DNA of 64,000 bases, taken from positions 54,504,196 to 54,568,195 of the forward strand of contig CM077820.1 in assembly GCA_039720395.1 (NCBI GenBank), in the 5' to 3' direction. The position numbers were made by a program, and so were the translations under genes. Below are positions 12,877 to 24,900 of the stretch, piece by piece (position 1 is the first letter of the stretch; every line of letters starts with the position of its first letter). The DNA is from Liquidambar formosana (lineage: Eukaryota; Streptophyta; Magnoliopsida; Saxifragales; Altingiaceae). Under the pieces are notes generated by a model, which did no database searches, had not been told where the DNA came from, and worked only from the letters and a program-made list of their open reading frames with translations.

Positions 12877-13490
12877 TTCATTACTTGGATAAGGATTATA
12901 TCATACTTTGTACATTTATATAGCTATTTGAGTTTAATTTTTGCTTTAAGAATAAATCTAGATATTGCAGTTTGGTACTTTGTTGACCTTGTCGTTTTGC
13001 TTTTTATTTTTTTTGGCTGTGGATCATATAGAAATAGCATTGAATTATTTCAATGGTCTTGGATGTAAACAGTGATTTGGCTTTTCTTGAACTTCTACCA
13101 TGGATGTGTTCTGCATTCGTAACCATTAAATGTTTGAATTAATGGACTGCCGCACTTTTTTGTTTTTTGCTTGAGTTTTGCTATGTTGAACATAGTAATG
13201 GATAGTTACCATAAGATAATAAGTACTGAATAGCTTCATGCTTGCACCTCTTACTCCTACGTTAACATGTGCTAGTGGGTTACCCATATTCCCCACTTTC
13301 TTCTTTTTTGCTAGAGTGGGTAATTACCACTAAAATCACATAAAACCCATGAGGTTTAAAAAAAAAATCAACACTTCCCCATTTTCTTTTTGACAAAGTC
13401 CCCCACACATAACTTCAACTAATTAACTATAATTTGGCCACATGGCATGGTTCCATTGGCTTTTCACTAATTACCAAAAAATGTAATTTT
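12877..13490. other. 3' flank of the CKI1-like gene
   Basis: Probable 3' UTR followed by intergenic sequence. The stretch 13317-13450 ('gggtaattaccactaaaatc', 'aagtcccccacac') resembles the ends of the GGGTAAATTACA repeat family but is too diverged to bound. The next gene, TKI1, is convergent. Confidence 0.35.
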
Positions 13491-13494
13491 TGGT

Positions 13495-13600
13495 GTAAAC
13501 ACTGCGTATGGAAAAATGAGTTACTTAGATGATGCTCGAAAGGTATTTGATGGAATGCTAATAAAAGATGTGGTTTCACGGAGTTCCATCATCTTCTCCT
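13495..13600 (+). pseudogene. PPR-protein fragment
   Basis: Reading from 13495 gives NTAYGKMSYLDDARKVFDGM followed by LIKDVVSRSSII. This is the conserved spacing of a plant PLS-class pentatricopeptide repeat (…Y.K…L.DARKVFD.M..KDVVSW.S.I). Only about one repeat is left and nothing flanks it, so it is a dead fragment, perhaps carried by a transposon. Confidence 0.65.
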
Positions 13601-13669
13601 CCATAACACAAACAAAGGTAATTTTGACATTAAAAAAAAGGCAAAAATACAAAAATATAATAAGCATGA

Positions 13670-13805
13670 CTGGATGAAGGTTTTGACTGTGGCTACACTA
13701 AGGGGTGTCTATGTAGTTTATTTTGTAAAATAAGGGTGATAGTGTAATTTCAAAAACAAGAGGAGGTATATCCATAATTGTCAGATACTGGAGAAAGTGT
13801 AAACA
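13670..13805. repeat. Fragment of the GGGTAAATTACA long-inverted-repeat family
   Basis: 'ggggtgtctatgtagttta', 'taagggtgatagtgtaattt' and 'aattgtcagatactgga' match in order the right arm of the foldback element at 57684-58692 ('gtaaggggtgtcagtgtaat', 'taatagtcagattctag'). Confidence 0.6.
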
Positions 13806-14085
13806 TAATAATTATTGGTATGCCTATTCCTATTAAGGACTCAAAAGATAAATTTTGTTGGGAGCATTCAAATAATGGTAAATTTTCTGTTAAATTGGCT
13901 ACTAGGATTCATAATGGTAATAACCATCTAAATTATCCCAAGGCATGACTATTTAATAAAATATGGCATCGCAAGATTTAACCTAAAATGCAAGTTTCTA
14001 TATGGCTTCTTATTCGGAATAGTATACCAACTAAGAGTTTGCTTTGTAATCAAGGTGTTAGATTAATATATTTATTGTTTAAAGA
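13795..14085 (+). mobile_element. LINE (non-LTR retrotransposon) ORF2 C-terminal relic
   Basis: The translation reads like the segment after a plant LINE reverse transcriptase: IPIKDSKDKFCWEHSNNGKF, then SVKLATR, IWHRK, QVSIWLLIRNSIPTKSLL. This is the W…S.G.FSVKSAY…W…IW…P.K…FLW…N.IPTK pattern. It has in-frame stops, so it is inactive. Confidence 0.7.
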
Positions 14086-14352
14086 AAAAATTAAAAAAAA
14101 AAAAAGATCTTAGTGGATACATAAAGTACATAACCCACGTAGGCCATTAGAAAACATTAGAGACCATAATATCTAGCCACGTAAATGATAACGATTTTAC
14201 AAAGACGTATAACCACCACCCCATCCCCCAAAACTCTTTTTTCTTTCCCCGTTCAGCTGAACCGGGATATGATTCCGGACATTACTTTCCAACAACAAAG
14301 CTTGCCCAGTGGATCTGAGAATGTCACCTCTGAGTTCCAATTTGGTGACATT

Positions 14353-15946
14353 TCAAACTCCACTGCCACTCTTGTAATCTGAAAAGGAACCAGTTTCCCG
14401 AGCTTCAACTGCTGATGCTGCTTCTTTCTTCTCCAATCCGAAGAACGAGCAATTTTGAAATGCATCCAGACTGCTGGCTATGAGACGGTTCAAACCACTG
14501 AGACTTTCACTTAAAATCAGATCTTCACTATGGTATCTAGAGGAAGGTATATCAAAATCTAATGGTCCTAAAGAGTCAGGCTGCAATGGGGAAAACATGG
14601 AAACAAGTCATCTATCCATTGTATCCTGATAAAATAAGGGAAAATACAAGGATACATATTCCTAAGGCCCATGATTTTATGACTTGTTATGTTCACAATG
14701 ACAGCATGCCAAAACAGGGTATTGATGAAGTATATTCATTCTTGAGCAAGTTACCAAAACAAAATTGCTTTTTAGGTGAAATGTGAAGTGCTGCTCAGAA
14801 TGTGAACTGAAAAAAAATTATAAAGGGAGTATGGAGTATATTCCAAAGGCCCATGATTTTATGACTTGTTATGTTCACAATGACAGCATGCCAAAACAGG
14901 GTATTGATGAAGTATATTCATTCTTGAGCAAGTTACCAAAACAAAATTGCTTTTTAGGTGAAATGTGAAGTGCTGCTCAGAATGTGAACTGAAAAAAAAT
15001 TATAAAGGGAGTATGGAGTTTAAAAGTTCTAAGGGAGAAAAAATATCAGATGTTCAAAATGTAATATACCCAATATATATCCGTAAGTCCACTGAGATCC
15101 TTTGCGGCATTGTCAGGAATATGTAAATCAGACTGACACTCATCCATTGGGTCATCATGCGCTGGATTGTCTCTAGGCCCCTCTACTTCAGGCAACTCCT
15201 ACAGGAAAATTGAAAAAATTACACATAACTAGATTTGAAGCAACTGTCACTATCTTATGCAGTAGGATTTCTCTAACAAAACATGAATAGGAAATAAAAC
15301 CTCAACCAAGCCACCAGATCCCACTGAATTTGTTCTGGCAATTTGTTTGCAAACCCGAGCAATCCCAGAAAAATTTGGAACCTCCTGGCAAATAACAAAA
15401 TTCTTTTGAAATGCAAAGGCATCGCACGTTTCTTCAGCATCCAAGATAGAAGATGCATGGGTTGCCAAAGCTGACTGAAAGCCTGTCCTGTCCTGATGTC
15501 TAGATATATGAGCAGCAATTGCAGCATCAAATGAATCACAGCTGAATGGAATTGGCTGAAGATATCGAGAGCTTCCGGCAACAGGCAGGTCAATGCAGTT
15601 GGCATTCATCTCATGAGACACTTCAGAAAGCAGATCTCCAACACTTATATTAGTAAGACTATCAGCCCACTCCCCAGCTGATAATGCAGCACCATTGCTT
15701 AATCTTAGGTCATCCTGATTATACAAGGGAAATAATAAGTTAAAAAGAATAGCATGATAAATGAAGAAATTCGTCACCACTAATAGCTTAGCTAAGTGTG
15801 CCATATCTCAAAGAACAAGACAATTTACTAATTTATTATAAACAGAACCACAGTTAAATTCCATGGAAAGCATTCCCCATAAAAATTGGTTTCTACTTAA
15901 ATTTCAGAGGTCATAAGTCAGATTTCTATCATTTTGGTGGAAACTT

Positions 15947-15977
<31 letters not shown>

Positions 15978-18900
15978 CTTTTTCCTTGATGAAGTAATAA
16001 AAGCTTTTTCTTAAAAATCTATATACTAGTATATAAAGGACAGACTCCCTTGGTGTGTTCGCATTTTCTTTTTTTCCGAAAAAGCCCCTGTTGCATAACA
16101 TTCAACTATTCAAGGTTACTGTGAATGGATATGGTAGTCGTTATCTAAGTTCTTTTATAACCACCCTATCGCATATATTTCTCAGATTTTTTATTATTTT
16201 TAAAATTACGTTTTTTTCCTTCTTCCTTTTAGTTGGGACAAAAAGAATCACCTGTTTTGAAATCTAGTTGGGACAAAAACAATCACCCCCATTTTTGTCC
16301 AACAAAAAGAGAGGCACTTCACCGCCATAATTATTTATATATATCCAATCATGTTACCGTCACCTTGACAAATTCATAGGAAACTATTTGCTGTCAGGGT
16401 TCCTTATAAAACAAGCAAACCATAAATGAAAATTTCAAAAAATTAGCATACAAAACAGAGGTCAGGCTGGCAAGAAATGAAACATTCATAAAATGAATTT
16501 ACCCAGGCAGTGAACAAATGAAAAGAATAAGATAGATGAGACTATAAAATAAGCGCAAGCAGAAAAACAAGTAGTCCCACTGGGTGACAAAATAAGCAAA
16601 AGCTGAATATGATGGTTCTAGCCTTCTAGAATCCATGTTAAAGGAAGACCAGTGGCAGCATCAGTGAGAATATGCGAGCATTCATAAGGTCAAGACACTA
16701 AAAGGGGAAGGCAATTCTAAAAGGAATGCATTTGCAACATATATGTTTTTACGCATGCTCAAATGAAGCAGTCTTCATGTTGCCAAAACTTAATATACGA
16801 CAAGTCACAATAGTTGCATTGGTAAGCTAAGGGATGGCTGCATGAGAATAATTTGTACAGATAGCAGATTTTAAGAACCTTGGGTCATGCACAAGTTATT
16901 TACAGTGCCTAACTCAACAGGTTTAAAATCAAGATAACACGAGAGGGACACAGATATAACGCAGGAAAGTGACACGTACCCCATCTTCTGATGGTTTCAA
17001 GATAGTCCCATCGCCAGTATCCCTTCTGTGCCACGTCATATTTGCTGAAGGATCAGAAGGGTCCAGAGAATTGTTGTTGGGACCTGCGCCAGTGTACCTA
17101 ATCCTCTCACTGGAACCATCAGGGTAAAGGGGTGCATGAGCAGTGTTCTCTGTCTCTGAGGTTAGTTCATCCTTATTGGGATCAATAAAATTCTCAGAAT
17201 GATGATCAGTCGGGGGTGCAGAGATTGGTGTTGAATCCATAATCTGCTCCTTCCTAATATTCACATTCGTATTATGCTCGTTTGCGACATGACTGGATGC
17301 TAAGGACGCCTGAAAGGTTGCAGGACCAAGCTCGATATTGGAAATCCAACCATACCTTCAATGAAAGATAATAATTCAGCAATGATTTTTTGCAATTGGA
17401 TATTAATATGTGAACATTGCCTTCAATAAGTTGAAAAGAAAGCAGGAACCTCAAGCGGAAAACAGCAGGGCTTCCAATCATTGCATATACATCTATCGCA
17501 CTGACAACAGAGTCCTGAGTCCATTTCTGATAACCTGTCAGATTTTCCCTCTGAGCACTGTAAGGGAAAAACATTAGCTCTCCCGTTGCTATACTTGAAT
17601 TACCCCATTTGCGATTGAGATGTTCCAAAACTGATGATATTTTCTTTCGCATACTAAGAGTGAGCTCCAGGTATGGATTATGTTTATCCTGTAAAGAACA
17701 CCCAAATAGTTCCTTAAATGATCTGACCTCTGCACAGCAGCTTAAACTCCATCCTACATCAAATTCATTAACATAACTTCCTTTCTCTACTTACCATTTC
17801 CAAGGCTCTTCGAGTAGCTTCATCAATTGGGAACAACTGGAGCTTAAGCTTCAAAGAAGATTGTACATTGCTCTCAACAAAAAGATTTTGCGGAAAAGTA
17901 GGCAAAGGGGGCAGATCACTGCCCTCAGGGTTAAAACTGTTTTGCCCTGGACATAGATTGGAAAAACTCTAGTATTGGAAAAAAATCTAGTAAAGTAAAC
18001 CAATTTCACATTTCAGTCCTGCCTTCAACTCCTTTCAAGAGAATACAATTGGTAAGAAGAACTGGCCTAGGAAATGACTTACCCAGTGTACCTTGGTCAT
18101 GTTCAACATCTTTGTCAGTGGCTGTCCGCTCCAAATGCTCAGCAGCATCAGCAACCAAGGAAACCCCAGCAATTGCAGCCTTTTCCCATCTTTTATAAGC
18201 AGATGACGAGACAGAACCAGCTAAAAATCCAGAAACAATCAAACCAACCCAATTTAATCAACATGGGACTGAACTAAGTGAACTAGAAAACAAGGGAAGT
18301 TGCACTTTATTAAATATATGAAATTTGTCTCATTTTCTCATATGTGAGGTTTATTTCATATGTTTTAATCACATATTGAAAAATGATTGTGTTTCAAACA
18401 TCATGATTTTGTAGATCTAGTGGTTTTTGTGAAATTTTCTCATCAAATGATAATTGTTGTATTTGATCGAACCTTATATGTAATTCATTTTCCTCATTTT
18501 GTTCACATATACTACATTATTGGCTTTCAAATTTGTATCTCTCCTGTGATAGGCATAATAATTGCGTGAATCATATAGACATGTCATTGTGAAAGAAATG
18601 TGCCATTCATTTTATTTTATTTATTTATTTTTGTAGTTTTTTGCTTTAAAATATTATTGGGAACTATGTAATTAAAATAAACTAAAATTCAAATTCATGT
18701 TCATTGATTTTATTTATATACGTTCCTTAATTAGTTAGTGATTTACACGATTGAACCTTTTGCTTGCTAAAGTGTCATGATTATTGAATATTAATGATTT
18801 ACAAATACGGCTAGACTTACGATGTCCAAGAATGAAACGATTGATTTGTATGTTGAAAAGTGTTTGGTGTTTACTGAATGTTCCTACTTTGCTACATGTC

Positions 18901-21900
18901 TTATTATACTTACTTTTAGATAGACATTATAGAAAACGTTATTAGAAGTCTGATTCCTATTTCACAGTAGAAACCAACAATTGCATTTTCACAATATCAT
19001 ATTTCATGATGACACGACGTGAGTAAATCAATTGCGTATGAATAGGTCTACATTTACCAAGCTGTGTGATATGCTTTGCACTACTGGCAAGTTAAAGGAC
19101 ACTAGGCACATAACAGTTGAGGAGATGATTGCAATGTTTGTACATATTCTTGCACATCATGTCAAGAATAGAGTTATAATAAATATGCGTTCTGGTGAGA
19201 CAATTAATAGACACTTAAATGAAGTTTTGAATGGAGTCATACGATTGCAAAGCTATTTGCTTAAACAACCAGAAGAAATTTCAGAAAACTCCTCAAATGA
19301 AAGGTGGAAATAGTTTAAGGTATATATATCAAACACCATGTTATTTATTATTATTATTATCAATATTATTTTATTTATATTTTGGTAAAACTGTTTGGGA
19401 GCTTTAGATGAGACTTATATTAGGGTGAACGTGCGCGAGGTTGATAAACCTAAGTATCAAACACGTAAAAATGATATTGCAACAAATGTCTTCGGAGTGT
19501 GCTCTCAAGACATACAGTTCATTTTTGTTCTACCACGTTGGGAAGGATCAGCAACTAATTCTCAAGTCTTAAGAGATGCTGTTAGTAGGAGATACAGTCT
19601 TAAGGTCCCTCGTGGTACATTACAAGTTATTGTTAGTAAAATTATATTACGTTATTTGTATATACATATACTAAAATTAACATTACTATCATTTAGGGTT
19701 CTATTATCTTGTTGATGCAAAATATCCTAACGGAAAGAGATTTCTTGCCCCATATAGAGGCCAGTGGTATCATTTCAATGATTAGAGGACCTGTCACCAA
19801 CCTATAACTCCACAAGAATTTTTCAACATGAAACATTCAAGTCGGGGTACTTAAATAAACTAGAGAAGATGATGGAAGAAACGAAGCCTAGATGTGGGGT
19901 AAAAGCTGTGCCACACATTGAATCATGAGTAAAGACTTTGAAGAAGAAAACGATGGCCATCACTAAAATGTTTACAATCAGAAGTGGATTCTCATGGAAT
20001 GAGGAAGATAAGATGGTAACTTGTGAGAAGGCAGTTTTTGATTTGTGGGTCAAAGTAATGATATATATGTATTGCTTTATATTTATTAATTCGTTTAAAT
20101 CTTTACTAATTGAAATTTTTTAACATGCAAAGTCATCCTACTACTTGAGGGTTGTGAAATAAGCCTTTCCCGCACTATGACACTTTATTGAAAATATTTG
20201 TAAAGGATCATGCAAATGGATTGGGAGCTACTACCCCAGCTACATAGGAAGAGACAATTGAAGCAACTGCTGCCAATGATGTTGAGCAAAGTATGCAATT
20301 TGAGGAAGGTCTTGATGGCATTGAATTTTCCAGCACTCAAACCTAACCATCACCGACTAGGCCGTCGCAACAAAAGACTCGTAAAAGCACAAATAGCTAG
20401 ACTCGTGGGATGTTTGAAGTATTCTCATCTACCAAGAAGCTCATTGATAGGACCATGGTTTATCTTGATAAGATAGGTAGGTAAGGTAAGAGCGAGAAGA
20501 GTACCACTAACAAACAAGTAGCGGAGGAGCTACAAAAAATAGATGGTTTGAGTCTTGCTGACATCATAAACGCTAGAAAAGCCATCATTACTGACTCATA
20601 TATGAGCACTATCTTTTATCTCTATTAGACGAGAAGCGTAGGGAAATGGTTTTTGAGTTACTCAAGAAGTGATTACTATAAACTAATATATTTTTAATGT
20701 ATTTGATTTGAATAAGCAAGCTAGAGACTTTATTATGTGTTCGTATTTTGTCCGCACACTCAAATTTGTTGGTTTTTGTTTTGGATAATTATGACATGAG
20801 ATGAACGGAATATGGGTACTTAATATGGTAGTGTAATGTAACATGTTCGACATTGGGTTTTTTTAATGTGCGTTTCGTGGGGTTTTCAACTTTATTTTTT
20901 AAATCATTCTCCAAAGAACTCCAAACAAAACCTCATATCATTCACTCACACACCACACCAATCAGCACATCTCTCACTCTCTCCACATCCATTCGTCGTC
21001 CCCCCAATTGTCACATCTCTCCCTCTCTCCACATCCATTTGCCATCCCCCCAATCGTCACATCTCTCACTCTTTCCACACCCGTTCGCCGTCCCCCCCCG
21101 ATCGTCACATCTTTCAATCCCTAAGCCACGGTGAAACCCTAAAAATTTAATTAACACCCACCAACCAATCCACTGTGACGAGGAGAACCGAGAAATTACT
21201 TAAAGCTTCAATGGCCACTGCGACGGGCACGATAGCGAAGGGGCCACCATCCAAAGGGAAACAGAAAGTAACGAATGATTTGGAGGAAGCTGATGACCCA
21301 CCACCTTTCCAACGGGGACATATTCATCACACCCATTGGGTAACCAATGTACACAAGCAAAGGGATCGATGAAGCATTGCAAGAAGGTGGTTCAGGTGGT
21401 TTAGGTCCGAGATGGAGTGAGTATCTTGCAGATTGAGGGTTTCCACTTTTAGGTCCGCCTGCTGCCTTTTTGGTTGAGCAACAGGGTATTGTTGCAATTC
21501 ATGTCATTTGTGGGAATGTTAAACTCCAACTTCCCAAATCAAACAAATGAGGGAATAGAAATGTTGAACAGAATCATACTAGCGAACCAAACGTGGGAAT
21601 GGGTATCAATACCAAGCATTCCCATTCCCAAGTAATGCTATATTCCTAGAAAAGGGATCCCCCCCCCCCCCCCCCCGGCGAGAACGAAACACACCCTAAA
21701 AGCAATGTGATTGATGGACATATATATAAACTCAAGAATTTCCAATGCAATGGCCCTTTTTTCCTGATAACAAGGAAACCTTTGGGCAAACCCCGAGCCC
21801 ATATAAGAACCCACAACCAATATGGAGTAAGTAAGTCCAAGGCCCATGAGAACCATGAAACCTTGTGTGGATGACCTCAAGGGGTTTAGCAAGAGTTGAA

Positions 21901-24900
21901 CTTAGGACATCTGCTTCGTGAGGCGTGGTCCCTTGCCAACTAAACTGCCCCTTGGGGTTAATGCAATAGCTTTTTTTAACCCAACACAAAATCAACTTCC
22001 AATTCATAGCAAGGCAAATCAGTAACTACATTCATATATCAGCCACCTAAAGACAGAAATCACTATCCAACAACCAAACACAAAATATATATAATAAATA
22101 GCAGGCACGAATACAGTAAACACTGAAAATGTTAAAAAAATTAATCCCTTAAACAACGGAAATTTCTTTGTATGATACCAATTGCATATCAAATTACAAA
22201 TGCTTATGGAGACCTGAACTGAAGAGACACGACCTTTTTTTTGTGTGTAAAAAGAAAAAAAGAACAAGAAAAGAGAAAAATAATAAATAAATATATCAAA
22301 TTACAAGCCCATACCCTACCATACCTAGCATGAAACAAAATATAAGTTAAATGGAAGTTTGAACCCGACTTAGAAAAGATGAGGGTTAGTTGGGAAATTT
22401 GGAGCTATGAATGGATTCATGTTGAATACAGCCACCTTGTTTTCCAATACATCACCTAATAGTTTGATCCTTTGGTTAAACTGTGCATATCATTAAGTAC
22501 ACCCCGCTGTATGAAGAGTATTGGAATACAAAAGGCATGATACTGTTACTGTATATCAATTATGATAGCCAATGAACTGTAAGACTTAAAACCATACAAT
22601 CTGAATACACACTTAAAACCATACAATCTAAAGACAACACTTAAAACCATACAATCAAAGAGACTCACTAGAATTAAGGTTCAAGACAATGCAAAAATTA
22701 AATAATAATAATAATAATAATAAAATGATATGAAACTCAACTTTGGGAAGGTTGTCAAAATCAATAATCACTTGAATAAGTGCAATATAAATATTCTACC
22801 TTAATGTATTTTCTCTGAGAAGAAAAAAAATCCAATTATACCTCAAGAATGATGAAAAAAATGGGAAAAAAAAATCACCTGGTTTCCGTCGTTGCCTTGC
22901 TGTTTTCACAGCAGACGAATCTCCTTTGCTGTTGCTACGATTAACGCCTATGTTTATGCTGCGCTTCAATGAAGACCCTTTTCCAGATCCTAATTTTTGA
23001 ATGTTTTGACTGTCAACAAGAACCAGTTTAACTGCACGATTATCGTGTCCTGATGCCCTGTTATGATTTGAGACAGTTGTTAGAGCTGTAGGAGAACAGT
23101 TTTCTACATGAGACGGTCTTCTCCTGATGTTCTTTTTTCGGTCTTTCAAGAGTTGATGTTCCTTCATTGCAAAAATAAAGTGGTCAGTCCAACACATGCT
23201 GAAAAATAAAGTCTCAATATATAATATATATACATATAGTGCATTTAGAAAGGAATAGAGATAATCTCGACTAACCAAGGCCTCTATAAATAACTTAAAC
23301 CTTCGGGGCTTCAAATGGAGCTTTGAGGCTTTACAGCTATACTTCTCCAGTAAAGACCACCTGCAACACAAGTCACAAAAACAGGGATCTCTCATTATGC
23401 CATAAAAATCATGTATCTTTGACAAAAAATACTAGCAGGAATTATAATATCATAACTATGGAAACAAATATACTGCTACATACCAACTGTAATGGCCCAA
23501 AGCCTTATTTAAGTTCCGATAGGTTTTTATGGAGGTCTTGGATGTATTTTGGAGGTTTCCAGCATTTATCTTTGCATTCTGACAAAGGCTGATCGATTGG
23601 ACTGCCTGCCCAATTGATTTGGAGGTGCCCTGGATTTCCCATTTCGATTCTGCCACCATCCATCGATCAGGGAACCCAAGGTCTGATCAATCGGGCACCG
23701 GCAGCTTAGATATTTTTATGAAATGAAATCACACTTGTGCCCCTGTTCTTCTAATAGCTAAAACCCACAAAATTTTCTAATTTCTCTTCCCATTTTAGCC
23801 GACCTGAGAGAGAGAGAGGAGCTTGGAACTTTGTTCTCGGAGGCTTGATCCATGATTTTGGGGTAACATCTAACCTTCTACTCACATTTTCTTGCATTTT
23901 TCTCACAAGCTCTTCAGGAAGGTTCATTTTTCATTTTTCATTTTTGTAATCCATTGATATGCTGAATATGGGTGATATTCTGCTCTTTATTTCATGGATT
24001 CTCATGTCTTTAGTATTTGTATTGGTATACTTGTGTACATGGGCCTCGGCCTTTTTTGTGACTAAATTACCTTATCAAAATGTTTGACAAACACATCATG
24101 ATTTACATGTTGATCCCAAACCTAGGGTTTTGGAAATTGTCATTTTGGTTTTAGAATCTGAGTTTACATGCATTATTTACATTTTTTCCTTTTGGGAGGC
24201 AAACAATGTATTAACATAAATTTGTTTAATTTTGGACATTATTACAATGTGGCATTATGTTTTCGAGGATTTATGTATACTTTGCAATGTTGGAAAGGTT
24301 ATTTAGCTTCAAAATAGTGTTGGAATATCTATGCAATTGTTATATTTTTGGAAATTTTATTTTAATTTCCAATGGAATTGGTTCGTGAGAAATGGTTTTC
24401 ATAATAAAAGAAATCCTTTATATTTTGGGAAGGGGATGTTTTCGTAGGTTAGAAAGCCTATAATTATAGTGGAGGGTCACCAGAGTGAGGGTGAAGTTGG
24501 TCTTTCCCATTTTTTGGTCCTAGAGTTCAACTGGCTCACCCTGGATTATGAGAAATGGTCCCATTTCCACGGCGAGGGCCCCTTTTGGGGAGGATATTGA
24601 TTGGCTTAAGCCTTAAGCTAAGCTGGAAATTAGCCCCACATATCATCAATTGCATTCGAAAGAGCTTTGAAATTTGTGAATTAAATGATTTTATGATACA
24701 TGCTCACTTGACTTAGATTTCCATTTATCTTATAATAGTACCATTCTTGCTTGCATTGTGATTTATCGAAATTATCGAAATTGCTCTTTTTCCCATGAAC
24801 TTATTTAATATGTTTTAAAACCTTGGTGTACAATTACGAAAAATGTTTCCTACTGGGCTTGTAGCTCACTCCCTACTCTTTTTCAGATTCTAATAAGGAC

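Noticed and set aside
14562..14968. Two near-identical plus-strand ORFs with PKAHDFMTCYVHNDSMPKQG
   Set aside because: They are translations of the 182-bp tandem duplication inside TKI1 intron 12, on the strand opposite to the gene, with no family similarity.
15250..15804. Readthrough of TKI1 exon 11 to LFPIHVLLEKSYCIR as the real C-terminus
   Set aside because: A phase-0 donor at 15301 joins exons 12 and 13, whose protein (SGLTDIYW, SSLDAFQNCSFFG) matches the conserved TKI1 C-terminus.
21175..21372. Plus-strand ORF MATATGTIAKGPP... inside the 830-bp element
   Set aside because: Short, low complexity, in a non-autonomous element; no homology recognised.
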